DNA of 64,000 nt from Paraburkholderia xenovorans LB400 (GTDB lineage Bacteria > Pseudomonadota > Gammaproteobacteria > Burkholderiales > Burkholderiaceae), in assembly GCF_000013645.1 (NCBI RefSeq), contig NC_007952.1:2232001-2296000 (forward strand). The letters are read 5' to 3'. Made by a program: the position numbers and the translations under genes. Of the stretch, positions 34,771 to 43,672 are shown piece by piece. Numbering within the stretch: position 1 is the stretch's first letter; the number at the start of each line of letters is the position of its first letter. The notes beneath the pieces were generated by a model. It saw nothing but the letters and a program-made list of their open reading frames with translations, was not told where the DNA came from and did not search any database.

Positions 34771-35961
34771 ATGAAAGCGCTGGAAGGCTTGCGAGTGCTC
34801 GACCTGGGAACCTTCGTGGCCGGTCCGTTCTGCACGACGATCTTCGCCGAGTTCGGCGCGGAAGTCATCAAGGTGGAGCCGCCGCAAACGGGAGATTCGC
34901 TGCGCCGCTTCGGCACCGAGACCGAATGCGGCGACACGCTGATGTGGCTCACGGAAAGCCGCAACAAGAAATGCGTGACGCTCAATCTCGCCGACGAACG
35001 CGGCCGCCAGATGCTGCGCGATCTCGCGGCTAGCTGCGACATCGTGGTCGAGAATTTCCGGCCGGGCGTGATCGAAAAATGGGGCCTCGACTTCGAGTCG
35101 TTGCACAAGCTCAATCCGCGCACGATCCTCGTGCGCATTTCCGCGTATGGGCAGGATGGCCCGAATCGCGGCAAACCAGGCTTTGCGCGCGTGGCGCACG
35201 CGTTTTCGGGGCTCGCCTATCTTGCGGGCGAACCTGGCCGCGTGCCCGTCACGCCGGGCTCCACCTCGCTTGCCGATTATGGTTCGGGCATGTACGCGAC
35301 GATCGGCGCGCTGATCGCGTTGCAAGCCCGCGAGCGTACCGGCCACGGCCAATGCGTCGATCTCGCGCTTTATGAACCCATGTTCCGCGTGCTCGACGAG
35401 ATGGTTCCGGCTTATCACATGTTCGGCAAGGTGCGCGAACGGATGGGCGCGAACGCGGTGAACGTCGCGCCGCATGCGCACTACCGCACCCGCGACGAGC
35501 GCTGGATCGCGATCGCCTGCACCAACGACAAGATATTCCGCCGCTTCGCGCACGTCATGCAACGCCCCGAGCTGGCAGACGACGATCAGTGGGGACGCGC
35601 ATCCGTGCGGATCGCTGCAATCGACGCGGTCAACGCTTTGGTGCAGGACTGGATCGGTGCGCGCGACCACGACGAAGTGCTGCGCCTGTGCGACGAAGGC
35701 TCGGTCCCCGCCAGCCTGCTGTACAGCGTCGCCGACATCTTCGACGATCCGCAATATGAGGCGCGCGGCAATATCCGCACCATGCCTTCACGTGCCGGCG
35801 ACGTCGCGGTGCCGAACGTAATTCCGCGTCTGTCGGAAACGCCCGGCGCGATCGAATGGCTCGGACCGACGCTCGGCAGCCACAACGACGAGGTGTTCGG
35901 CGACCTGCTCGGCTGCAGCAGTTCGGACCTCGCCGCGCTGCGCGCGGCAGGCGTGATCTGA
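34771..35961 (+). CDS. CaiB/BaiF (class III) CoA-transferase
   Basis: A 396-residue family III CoA-transferase, which moves CoA between carboxylic acids through an aspartyl-CoA anhydride. LEGLRVLDLGTFVAGPFCTTIFAEFGAEVIKVEPP is the N-terminal signature, and LADYGSGMYATIGALIAL carries the catalytic Asp near residue 170. ATG at 34771 has AGGA six to seven bases upstream; ATG at 34747 is in frame but lacks a site. It leads a plus-strand series with the CitE-like lyase 37 bases downstream, so it most likely makes the CoA thioester which that lyase cleaves. Confidence 0.93.
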   Translation: MKALEGLRVLDLGTFVAGPFCTTIFAEFGAEVIKVEPPQTGDSLRRFGTETECGDTLMWLTESRNKKCVTLNLADERGRQMLRDLAASCDIVVENFRPGVIEKWGLDFESLHKLNPRTILVRISAYGQDGPNRGKPGFARVAHAFSGLAYLAGEPGRVPVTPGSTSLADYGSGMYATIGALIALQARERTGHGQCVDLALYEPMFRVLDEMVPAYHMFGKVRERMGANAVNVAPHAHYRTRDERWIAIACTNDKIFRRFAHVMQRPELADDDQWGRASVRIAAIDAVNALVQDWIGARDHDEVLRLCDEGSVPASLLYSVADIFDDPQYEARGNIRTMPSRAGDVAVPNVIPRLSETPGAIEWLGPTLGSHNDEVFGDLLGCSSSDLAALRAAGVI

Positions 35962-35998
35962 GCCACCGACATCACTATTCATTTCTAACCAATCGTCC

Positions 35999-36823
35999 AT
36001 GTCACCTTCACCACGCACGTATCTGTTCGCCCCCGCCACGCGCCCCGAGCGCTTCGAGAAGGCCGCGCGCGCCGGTGCCGGCGCGGTGATCGTCGATCTC
36101 GAAGACGCGGTCGAGCACGCGCGCAAGGACCACGCACGCGCTTCGCTGTCGGCCACGCTGCCCGCCCTCGCCCGCACCGCGCGCGCATTGAGCGTGCAAC
36201 TGCTGGTGCGCATCAACAGCCACGGCTCGCCGTGGTACGACGCGGATCTCGACGCCTGCGCCGCGCTCGACATTGACGGCATCGTGATTCCCAAAGCCGA
36301 GCATGTGGATGAAATCGTGCGCATCGCGTGCCTGAAACCGGCCTGGGCGCTGCATCTGCTGATGGAAACCGCAGCGGGCTTCGCGAATCTGGCGGCGCTC
36401 GCGCGCGCGCCGCACGTCGAACGTCTGATGTTAGGCACGGTCGATCTCGCGCTCGACATCGGCGCGAATGAAATCGGCGAGCCATTGCATTACTATCGCT
36501 CGCAGATCCTGCTGTTTACGCGCCTGGCGGGATTGCTGCCGGCCGTCGACGGCGTCTGCACGACCCTCGACGACCCCGCGGCGCTCGACGACGAAGTGCG
36601 GCGCGCGCGAGCCTTCGGTTTCGGCGCCAAGCTGTGCGTGCATCCGAAGCAGATCGCGCCGGTTACGGCAGGGCTCGGCCCAACGCCGCGCGAACTGCAG
36701 TGGGCGACGCGCGTATGCGAAGTCGCGGGGAGCGGTGCCGCGGTTGCTGTGGACGGCAAGCTCGTCGATGCGCCGGTGCTCGCGCAGGCGCGCCGCATTC
36801 TCGCGGCGGCCGGCCATGCGTGA
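35999..36823 (+). CDS. CitE-like CoA-ester lyase (HpcH/HpaI aldolase family)
   Basis: A 274-residue TIM-barrel lyase. YLFAPATRPERFEKAARAGAGAVIVDLEDAV gives the conserved Arg and D-L-E-D metal and substrate residues, and later IPKAEHVDE, LLMETAAGFANL and MLGTVDLALDIG are typical of citrate lyase beta-like/malyl-CoA/citramalyl-CoA lyases. It cleaves a beta-hydroxyacyl-CoA into acetyl-CoA (or propionyl-CoA) and a keto or aldehyde acid. Placed directly after a CaiB-type CoA-transferase, it resembles the transferase-lyase pairs used for itaconate/citramalate or malate-type acids, but the exact substrate is inferred. The LysR gene start may overlap its end by 8 bases. Confidence 0.92.
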   Translation: MSPSPRTYLFAPATRPERFEKAARAGAGAVIVDLEDAVEHARKDHARASLSATLPALARTARALSVQLLVRINSHGSPWYDADLDACAALDIDGIVIPKAEHVDEIVRIACLKPAWALHLLMETAAGFANLAALARAPHVERLMLGTVDLALDIGANEIGEPLHYYRSQILLFTRLAGLLPAVDGVCTTLDDPAALDDEVRRARAFGFGAKLCVHPKQIAPVTAGLGPTPRELQWATRVCEVAGSGAAVAVDGKLVDAPVLAQARRILAAAGHA

Positions 36824-36884
36824 GCTGCTGACAGGTCCTGGCGCGTTGACCGTGCCGCGTTTGCGGCCATTCGCGTCCCTGCCA

Positions 36885-37817
36885 ATGACTCTCTCGAAGC
36901 TCTTTTCCGGCAAACCGTCAAGCCGGAGCATCAACGATCTGCAGCACATTCGCGCATTCGTCGCGGTCGCGCGCGAGGGCAGTCTGACCAAGGCGGCCAG
37001 GTTGCTCAATCTCACGCAGCCCGCCGTCAGCGTGCAACTGAAGAATCTGCAGGATCAACTGAAGCTGCGTTTGCTGACGCGCTCGCCACGCGGTCTCACG
37101 CTGACCGCCGACGGTCTCAAGCTATTGCCCTACGCCGAACAGATTCTCGATGCAATCGGCAATTTCGACGTCGCCGCCGACAACCTCGTCAGCATTCTGT
37201 CGGGCACCGTCTCGATCGGCACGATCCTCAATCCGCAGACGATTCGGCTGGGCGCAGTGCTGCAATACATGGCGAACCACTATCCGGAAGTGCGAACGCG
37301 CCTGCGTCACTCAATGACGGGGCAGATACTCGAACAGCTTGCGAGCGGTGCGCTCGACGTTGGCTTCTTTCTCGGCACGCCAGCGGAAAGCGACGGCATC
37401 GAATTGCATGCCATTGCCTTGATGCCGATCACCTATTACGTGATCGCACCCAAAGGCTGGCAGGAACGTATCAACGGACGCGGCTGGGCGGAACTGGCCG
37501 AGTTGCCGTGGATCTGGACGCCGCCCACGTCGATGCATCACCGGCTGCTGACGCACGCATTCGAATCGGTCGGCGCGAAGCCGCGAGTCGCGGCCGAGGT
37601 CGATCTGGAAGCCTCGATGATCGAACTGGTGCGTGCGGGTGTGGGCTTGTCGCTCGCGCGCGAAACCGTGGCGATCGACGAAGCGCAGAAATACGGCGCC
37701 GCGATCTCGCGCGAAGTGCCGATCGAAATTCCGCTGTCGTTCATCAGCCTTGCGCGCCGCCGCGAAGAGCCGTTGATCGAAGCAATGTTCTTTGCCGCGC
37801 AAATGGCGTTTTCCTGA
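36885..37817 (+). CDS. LysR-family transcriptional regulator
   Basis: A 310-residue regulator. The HTH reads LQHIRAFVAVAREGSLTKAARLLNLTQPAVSVQLKNLQDQLKLRLLTRSPRGLTLTADG (residues about 18-76). The effector domain follows, beginning GTVSIGTILNPQTIRLGAVL. ATG at 36885 is preferred because it starts just before the HTH; ATG at 36816 would overlap the lyase gene. It is embedded in the operon between the lyase and the permease, in the same direction, so it may control that operon or be co-expressed with it. Confidence 0.9.
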   Translation: MTLSKLFSGKPSSRSINDLQHIRAFVAVAREGSLTKAARLLNLTQPAVSVQLKNLQDQLKLRLLTRSPRGLTLTADGLKLLPYAEQILDAIGNFDVAADNLVSILSGTVSIGTILNPQTIRLGAVLQYMANHYPEVRTRLRHSMTGQILEQLASGALDVGFFLGTPAESDGIELHAIALMPITYYVIAPKGWQERINGRGWAELAELPWIWTPPTSMHHRLLTHAFESVGAKPRVAAEVDLEASMIELVRAGVGLSLARETVAIDEAQKYGAAISREVPIEIPLSFISLARRREEPLIEAMFFAAQMAFS

Positions 37818-37896
37818 GCGCCATTCCGCGGCATGCACGGTTGCGCGCCTTTGAAGCCAAAGGTGCTTGCGATGACAACAACATGGGAGACAGACG

Positions 37897-39282
37897 ATGT
37901 CGGCTTATGGAGCAAACGTGGCACAGCGGCTCGATGCGCTCGAGACCGGACCGTTTCACTGGCGGCTGCTCGGCCTGATAGGCGGCGGCATGTTCTTCGA
38001 CGCATTCGACAATTTCCTTGCCGGCAGCGTGCTCGGCGCGCTCGTGCAGCAGGGTCTGTCGGACATGCACATGAACGCGCTATTCATTTCGATGAGCTTT
38101 GCCGGCCTCACGCTCGGCGCGTGGGGCGCGGGCGTGATCGGCGATCGCTTCGGGCGGCGTTTTTCGTATCAGTTCAATCTGCTGATCTTTGGCCTCACCT
38201 CGATCGCGGCCGCGTTCGCGCCATCCATGACGTGGCTGATCGTGCTGCGCTTCATCATGGGCATCGGCCTCGGCGCGGAGATCGTGGTCGGCTATAGCAC
38301 GCTCAACGAGTTCATGCCCGCGCATGCGCGCGGTCGCTTCGCTTCACTGCTGAACCTGATCACCAACTCGTCGGTACTGGTCTCGGCGGCGTGCGGCTTC
38401 CTGATCATTCCGCATTTCGGGTGGCGCTGGATGTTCGCGATTCCCGGCATCGGCGCGCTCGTGATCTGGTATCTGCGCAAGAAAATGCCGGAGTCGCCAC
38501 GCTGGCTTGCGGCGGTAGGACGCCATCAGGAAGCACGCGAAGTGGTCGAGAAGATCGAAGCGCAAAGCCTGCGCCGCGACGCGCCGTTGCCGGTCGCGCC
38601 GCAGGAAGAAGAGCCCGGCCGTCTGCGCGATCTGTTCGCCGCGCGGCAGCTATCGCGCACGCTGGTCGGCATCTCGGTGATCTGTATTTCCTTTACGGCG
38701 ATGTATGCGTTCGTCGCCTGGGTGCCGACCTTTCTCGTCAAGCAGGGCTTCGACATTACCCATTCCCTGCTGATCACGTCGGCCATGTTCGCGGGCGGGC
38801 CGGCCGGGTCGCTGATCAGCATGGCGATCGCCGACAGGATCGGCCGCAAATGGGGGCTCGTGATCTTCTCCGCGCTCGGAGCGATGATCGGCATGGCGTA
38901 TCCGTACGTCACGCATGCGGTGACGATCGCGCTGGTCGGCTTCGGCGTGACGACGTGCATCTACGTTACCTCCGCGCTCGGCGTGGCGTGTTACGTGACC
39001 GAGCTGTTCCCAACGCGGCTGCGGCTGCGCGGTGTCGGACTCGCGAACGCGGCGGGACGCGCGGTCAACGTCGGCGTGCCCTACGTGGTAGCGGCCATGT
39101 ATGCACTCGCGGGACTGCTCGGCGTGGTCTCGTTCATCGCCGCGCTGTTCGCCTTGCTCGTCGTGATTCTCATCACGCTCGGCGTCGAAACCAGACAGCG
39201 CACGCTCGAGGAAGTACAGGCGCAGGCGGGCGGCGACTCGGGCATCGACGTAAAGAAACCCCTCAATATTGGAGGCATGTAA
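37897..39282 (+). CDS. MFS transporter, metabolite:H+ symporter (sugar-porter-like)
   Basis: A 461-residue permease. FHWRLLGLIGGGMFFDAFDNFLAGSVLG in TM1 and GVIGDRFGRRFSYQFNLLIFGL in motif A, MGIGLGAEIVVGYSTLNEFMP, and WGWR-like FGWRWMFAIPGIGALVIWYLRKKMPESPRWL are shared with the permease at 54039, clearly a paralogue. The family carries organic acids such as niacin or aromatic acids. GGGAGACAGACG precedes the ATG. Its stop abuts the ATG of the lactonase-like gene at 39283 with no gap, so the two are made together. Confidence 0.93.
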   Translation: MSAYGANVAQRLDALETGPFHWRLLGLIGGGMFFDAFDNFLAGSVLGALVQQGLSDMHMNALFISMSFAGLTLGAWGAGVIGDRFGRRFSYQFNLLIFGLTSIAAAFAPSMTWLIVLRFIMGIGLGAEIVVGYSTLNEFMPAHARGRFASLLNLITNSSVLVSAACGFLIIPHFGWRWMFAIPGIGALVIWYLRKKMPESPRWLAAVGRHQEAREVVEKIEAQSLRRDAPLPVAPQEEEPGRLRDLFAARQLSRTLVGISVICISFTAMYAFVAWVPTFLVKQGFDITHSLLITSAMFAGGPAGSLISMAIADRIGRKWGLVIFSALGAMIGMAYPYVTHAVTIALVGFGVTTCIYVTSALGVACYVTELFPTRLRLRGVGLANAAGRAVNVGVPYVVAAMYALAGLLGVVSFIAALFALLVVILITLGVETRQRTLEEVQAQAGGDSGIDVKKPLNIGGM

Positions 39283-40098
39283 ATGACAGGCGCTTCGGAT
39301 ACCTATGAACTATTCGCGATCAAGTACGCGCGCCGCGACGGCTGGCGCAGCGACAACTTCATCGGCGGCGACGACGATCACAGCAGCGCGATGCCGCTCG
39401 ACTACTACGTGTGGGTCGCGCGCAACAGCGAACGCGCAGTGCTGATCGACACGGGTTTCAACGCCGAGGTCGCGGCAAAGCGCGGGCGCGGCGTGCTGCG
39501 CTGTCCGATCGATTCGCTAAGGCTCGTCGGTATCGATCCCGATTCTGTCAGCGACGCCGTGATCACGCATCTGCATTACGACCACGTCGGCAACTTCACG
39601 CTGTTGCCTTCGGCGCGCTTTCATCTGCAGGAACCGGAGATGCATTTCGCAACCGGGCGCCATATGAAGAACGCGCATTTCGCACACCACTATGAGCCCG
39701 ACGATGTTGCCGCGATGGTGAAGATGAACTTTGCGCAACGCGTGGTGATGCACGACGGCCCCGCCGAACTGGCGCCTGGCATCCAGTTGCAGCCGGTCGG
39801 CGGACACACGCCCGGTTTGCAGATCGTGCGCGTGAAAACGGCGCGCGGCTGGGTCGTGGTCGCATCGGATGCGTCGCACTTCTACGACAACATCGAGAAA
39901 CGCCGGCCGTTTTCGAACGCCTGCGACGTGTGCAAGATGCTCGACGCGTTCGACACCGTCTACCTGCTCGCCGATTCGAAGCAGCACGTGATTCCCGGGC
40001 ACGATCCGCAAGTGCTGGAACGTTATCCGGCGCCGACCCGCGAACTCGAAGGGATCGTCGCGCGGCTCGACGTGGCGCCAATCAGCCACGCCGAATGA
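39283..40098 (+). CDS. Metallo-beta-lactamase-fold hydrolase, N-acyl homoserine lactonase-like
   Basis: A 271-residue hydrolase. The dimetal site shows THLHYDH (His96, His98, Asp100, His101) followed by GGHTPG, then VVASDASHFY and PGHDPQV, which complete the ligand set. LIDTGFN before it marks the strand leading to the site. The overall outline matches lactonases of the AHL-lactonase group. Since the genes around it encode acid transport and CoA chemistry and no LuxI/LuxR gene is present, it more likely opens a metabolic lactone than a quorum signal. It starts right after the MFS stop. A paralogue lies at 58185 with its own promoter. Confidence 0.9.
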   Translation: MTGASDTYELFAIKYARRDGWRSDNFIGGDDDHSSAMPLDYYVWVARNSERAVLIDTGFNAEVAAKRGRGVLRCPIDSLRLVGIDPDSVSDAVITHLHYDHVGNFTLLPSARFHLQEPEMHFATGRHMKNAHFAHHYEPDDVAAMVKMNFAQRVVMHDGPAELAPGIQLQPVGGHTPGLQIVRVKTARGWVVVASDASHFYDNIEKRRPFSNACDVCKMLDAFDTVYLLADSKQHVIPGHDPQVLERYPAPTRELEGIVARLDVAPISHAE

Positions 40099-40142
40099 AC
40101 CGCGCCTGAAGAACCATCATTAGACCAGGAAGATAACTCGCT

Positions 40143-41501
40143 ATGGAAGACGAATTGCGCATCATGGCCGTGGCCGGCAATCTCGGTTACGGCTTTCCCG
40201 AAGCATCGCTGCGTAACGGCATCGCGCGCAAACCGCATCTGGTGGGCGCGGACAACGGCTCGTCCGATCCGGGACCGTATTACCTCGGCAGCGGCAAGTC
40301 GCTGATCAAGCGCGAGCAGTTGCGCCGCGACCTGGGACTCTCGCTGAAGGCCGCGCGCGATGCGGGCGTGCCCTACGTGATCGGCACGGCGGGCACCGCC
40401 GGCGCCCAGCCGCATCTGGAAGAATTCCTCGACGTGCTCGACGAAGTCACGCGCCGCGACGGCCTGCGCTACAAGCTCGCGACGATCCCCGCCGACATCG
40501 ACAGGAACGTGATCAAGCAGGCCATACGCGAAGGCCGCGTGAAGTCGATGGGCGTGCTGCCCGAGCTCACCGAACAGGACGTCGACGACGCAACGCGCAT
40601 CGTCGCGCAGATGGGCACCGATCCGTTCGTCAATGCGCTCGAAGCGGGCGCGGATGTGATCATCGCGGGCCGCGCGTGCGATACCGCGATCTATGCGAGC
40701 CTCGCTGCATGGCGCGGCTTCGATATGGGACTCGCGTTCCACATGGCGAAGCTCCTCGAATGCGGGGCGCAATGCGCGGTGCCGCTCGCCGCGAACGACT
40801 GCCTGCTCGGCACGCTCAGGCGCGATCATTTCGAACTGGAGCCGATGAACCCCGAGCGCGGCGTGACGCCGGTTTCAGTGGCCGCGCATATGATGTACGA
40901 GCAGCCCGATCCGCATCACTTCTACGAACCCGAAGGGCTCGTAGACCTCGAACACACGCACATAGAAAAACTCGACGACCGGCGCGTGCGCGTGAGCGGC
41001 AGCAAGCTCGTGGAGATGCCGCCGAGCATCAAGCTCGAAGGCGTGAAGCTGCGCGGCTACCGGACCATCACGATAGCCGGCATGACCGATCCGCGTCTGC
41101 TCGCAGCGGTCGATCAGGTCGAAGCACGCGTGCGCGACGACGTGGCACGCCTGACCGCGCACGACATGAAGCCCGGCGAGTACGAGCTCAATTTCATCTA
41201 CTACGGCCGCAACGGCGTACGCGTCGATCAGCGGGTGCCGCATCTCGCGCACGAGATCGGCATGGTGATCGAGGCGATCGCGCCGACCCAGGAGTTGGCG
41301 AACATGGCGCTCTCGCTCGCGCGCAGTTCGTTCCTGCATGGCTATTTCAAGGGCCGCAAGGCGACCGCCGGCAATCTGGCGTTTCCGTTCTCGCCGTCGG
41401 ACCTGGTTGGCGGGCCGGTGTACGAATTCACGATCTATCACGTGATGCAGGTTCCCGACGCAGCCGCGCTCTTTCCCGTAACCACGACCCAGATCGGGTG
41501 A
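40143..41501 (+). CDS. AtuA-family protein (acyclic terpene utilisation AtuA-like)
   Basis: A 452-residue protein. LRIMAVAGNLGYGFPEASL, HLVGADNGSSDPGPYYLGSG, YVIGTAGTAGAQPHLEEFLDVL, DVIIAGRACDTAIYASLAAWRGF and ECGAQCAVPLAANDCLLGTLRRDHFELEPMNP are blocks I recall for the AtuA/DUF1446 family, whose reaction has not been established as far as I know. The Gly-rich blocks and conserved Cys and Asp suggest an enzyme binding an acid or CoA ester. It follows the lactonase gene by 44 bases (AGGAAG upstream) and is followed four bases after its stop by the DUF4387 gene. The tight pair is typical; the two probably form one enzyme. Confidence 0.88.
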   Translation: MEDELRIMAVAGNLGYGFPEASLRNGIARKPHLVGADNGSSDPGPYYLGSGKSLIKREQLRRDLGLSLKAARDAGVPYVIGTAGTAGAQPHLEEFLDVLDEVTRRDGLRYKLATIPADIDRNVIKQAIREGRVKSMGVLPELTEQDVDDATRIVAQMGTDPFVNALEAGADVIIAGRACDTAIYASLAAWRGFDMGLAFHMAKLLECGAQCAVPLAANDCLLGTLRRDHFELEPMNPERGVTPVSVAAHMMYEQPDPHHFYEPEGLVDLEHTHIEKLDDRRVRVSGSKLVEMPPSIKLEGVKLRGYRTITIAGMTDPRLLAAVDQVEARVRDDVARLTAHDMKPGEYELNFIYYGRNGVRVDQRVPHLAHEIGMVIEAIAPTQELANMALSLARSSFLHGYFKGRKATAGNLAFPFSPSDLVGGPVYEFTIYHVMQVPDAAALFPVTTTQIG

Positions 41502-41505
41502 TGCA

Positions 41506-41868
41506 ATGAACCTGTCAGACGTATTCGACCCTTCCCGCGGCGACACCCTCTACGACCTCGCCGAAGTGATGCGCAGCAAGAACGCGGGCCCGCTGTACCT
41601 GACATTCGACATGATCTTTCCGGACGCCGCCGCGTACCGCCGGGTACTCGACAGCCGCGTGCTGACCCCGGAACTGGTGAGCGCGCTGTACCATGTCGAG
41701 CAGAGCGATGTCAGCATCGTTGCGTTCGACGCGGCCAACGCGATCAAGATCACGATTCCGCGCACCGGGCCCACGTCCGGCGCACCCGGCGACCGCGACG
41801 TGTATGGCGCGCAGCAGCACGAACCGCTGATCGGCATCCGCATTCCGCCGGCTGCGAGTTCGCGCTGA
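41506..41868 (+). CDS. DUF4387 domain protein, partner of the AtuA-family protein
   Basis: A 120-residue soluble protein. TLYDLAEVMRSKNAGPLYLTFDMIFPDAAAYRRVLDS, DVSIVAFDAANAIKITIPR and GDRDVYGAQQHEPLIGIRIP are the conserved blocks of DUF4387. Such genes nearly always sit beside AtuA-family genes, as here (4-base gap). The protein is probably a small subunit. The reaction is unknown. Confidence 0.88.
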   Translation: MNLSDVFDPSRGDTLYDLAEVMRSKNAGPLYLTFDMIFPDAAAYRRVLDSRVLTPELVSALYHVEQSDVSIVAFDAANAIKITIPRTGPTSGAPGDRDVYGAQQHEPLIGIRIPPAASSR

Positions 41869-41899
41869 TGTCCATCACCTTTTGCGGGCCCGTTACGAC

Positions 41900-42871
41900 A
41901 TGAAGCGTATCGTCTTTCTCGACCGCGGCACGATCTCGCCGCGCACGCGGCTCCGTTCGCTCGCGTTCGAACATGAGCTGGTCACCTTCGATTCGACCTC
42001 GCCCGCCGAGGTCGCCGCGCGCATTGCCGACGCGGACATCGTCATCACCAACAAGGTGAAGATCGACGCAGCCGCACTCGCCGGCGCGCCGCGCGTGAAG
42101 CTGATCGCGGTCGCCGCGACCGGCACCGACGTTATCGATATCGCGACCTGCGACGCGCGCGGCATCGTCGTGTCGAATATCCGCCATTACGCGCTGCATA
42201 CGGTGCCCGAGCATACCTTCGCGCTGATTTTCGCGTTGCGGCGCTCGCTGGTTGCGTATCGTGACTCGGTGCTGGCGGGACGCTGGGAGGAAGCGGGACA
42301 GTTCTGCTTCTTCGATCATCCGATCCGCGATCTGTCGGGCTCGACACTGGGCGTGATCGGCGACGGCGTGCTCGGCCGCGAAGTGGCACGCATCGGCACC
42401 GCGCTCGGCATGCGCGTGCTGATGTCGGCCTACAAGGGTGTCGACGGCATGGGACCGCTCTACACGCCGTTCGACACAATGCTCGCCGAAAGCGATGTCA
42501 TCACGCTGCACTGCCCGTTGACGCCGGCCACGCGCAATATGATCGATACGCCCGAGTTCGCGAAGATGGCGAAGCGCCCGCTTCTGATCAACACCGCGCG
42601 CGGCGGTCTCGTCAGCGAGAGCGCGCTGGGCGCCGCATTGCAAAGCGGGCAGATTGCCGGCGCGGGCTTCGACGTGGTGACCGAAGAGCCCATGCCCGCT
42701 TCGCATCCGTGGCAGAAGCTGATCCGGATGCCCAATTTCCTGCTGACACCGCACGTCGCCTGGGCAAGCGACGAAGCAATCCAGGCACTCACCGATCAGT
42801 TGCTCGATAACGTGGATGCTTTTGTCGCGGGCAAGCCGCGCAATGTGGTGGGGCAAGCAGGCCGCGCCTGA
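41900..42871 (+). CDS. D-2-hydroxyacid dehydrogenase (glycerate/hydroxypyruvate dehydrogenase-like)
   Basis: A 323-residue NAD-dependent dehydrogenase. LGVIGDGVLGREVARIGTALGM is the Rossmann loop (GxGxxG); its third-strand acid is not obvious, so NADPH use is possible. Catalytic residues: Arg in LLINTARGGLV, Glu in VTEEPMP and His in FLLTPHVAWAS. It interconverts a 2-keto acid and a D-2-hydroxy acid. ATG at 41900 is chosen (MKRIVFLDRG), with 31 bases after the DUF4387 stop. It is the last gene of the plus-strand operon, converging with the GntR regulator 24 bases away. Confidence 0.9.
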   Translation: MKRIVFLDRGTISPRTRLRSLAFEHELVTFDSTSPAEVAARIADADIVITNKVKIDAAALAGAPRVKLIAVAATGTDVIDIATCDARGIVVSNIRHYALHTVPEHTFALIFALRRSLVAYRDSVLAGRWEEAGQFCFFDHPIRDLSGSTLGVIGDGVLGREVARIGTALGMRVLMSAYKGVDGMGPLYTPFDTMLAESDVITLHCPLTPATRNMIDTPEFAKMAKRPLLINTARGGLVSESALGAALQSGQIAGAGFDVVTEEPMPASHPWQKLIRMPNFLLTPHVAWASDEAIQALTDQLLDNVDAFVAGKPRNVVGQAGRA

Positions 42872-42895
42872 ATGTAGCGCGTAGCGCGCGGGCCT

Positions 42896-43585
42896 TTATT
42901 CCGCGCTCTCCAGCATCCGCAGCGCGGCTTTCTCGGCATTGGCGACGTGCAGCCGCGCGATCTCCTGCGCGGCCTCGCCGTCGCGTGCCTTCAATGCCTT
43001 GTATAGCCGGTCGATTTCGCGCAGGCTGTCCGGCAGCCGCTCCGGATGCATCAGCGAGGTGGTGCGCAGCAGATTGATGCGCGAATAGAGACTGTTGAGG
43101 ATTTCCCGCACCAGCGCATTGCCGCAGTTCTCCAGCAGCAGATCGTAAAGCGCAGTCTTCGCGCGCAGAACGCCCGCCTGGTTTTGCGCAGCGGCTTCGA
43201 CACGCAGTTCCTTCGCCACTTCACCGAAGCGCGCAATGGCGGAGTCGTCTGCAAGGCGTGCGAATTCGTGGGCGGCGAAACCTTCGAGCAGCCCGCGCAG
43301 CGCGTATAGCTCGACGGCCTCCTCTTTCGACATTACCGCAACGATGGGGCCCTTGTGCGGCACGCTGCGCACCAGTTTCTCCGCCTCGAGCCTGCGCAGC
43401 GCCTCGCGCACGGATGTGCGGCTCACGCCTAGCGATTCGCACAGTTCGCGTTCAATCAGCCGCGCGCCCGGCGCGAAACGTCCGCTCACGATTGCCTGGC
43501 GCAGCACGTTCTCTACGTGATGCCGCAGCGTCTCGGGTCTGACCAAGCCCATGTCCGTTGACATTATTGTATTTCCGTCCGACAA
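42896..43585 (-). CDS. GntR-family transcriptional regulator, FadR/FCD type
   Basis: A 229-residue regulator. The HTH (RQAIVSGRFAPGARLIERELCESLGVSRTSVREALRRLEAEKLV) is followed by an all-helical FCD domain with LYALRGLLEGFAAHEFA and a metal/ligand pocket formed by later Glu/Asp/His residues (RLHVANAEKAALRML). Such regulators sense organic acids. GGAGG seven bases before TTG at 43585 is a strong site; ATG at 43564 is the alternative. A TTGTC-GAC type sequence overlaps this start region, and similar ones lie before the PcaC-like and MFS genes, so it may control those and itself. Confidence 0.9.
   Translation of the reverse strand: MSDGNTIMSTDMGLVRPETLRHHVENVLRQAIVSGRFAPGARLIERELCESLGVSRTSVREALRRLEAEKLVRSVPHKGPIVAVMSKEEAVELYALRGLLEGFAAHEFARLADDSAIARFGEVAKELRVEAAAQNQAGVLRAKTALYDLLLENCGNALVREILNSLYSRINLLRTTSLMHPERLPDSLREIDRLYKALKARDGEAAQEIARLHVANAEKAALRMLESAE
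43575..43585. promoter_or_regulatory. Candidate operator of the FCD-GntR regulator (own gene)
   Basis: CCGTCCGACAA differs from the palindrome TTGTCCGACAA at 48751 at two positions. It overlaps the possible TTG start of the regulator gene. It suggests autoregulation, and that the true start may be the ATG at 43564. Confidence 0.35.
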
Positions 43586-43672
43586 GATTCAGCCTCCATG
43601 ATACGTGAGCGGCTTCGTCACCGGCAGCCTTTGATGCGCAAAGGCCAGAAAAACAGCAAATCGGCGTGCGTT

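Noticed and set aside
39283..40098. Quorum-quenching role for the lactonase-like proteins
   Set aside because: The dimetal motif fits, but the operon context is catabolic and no luxI or luxR gene is near. A metabolic lactone is more likely.
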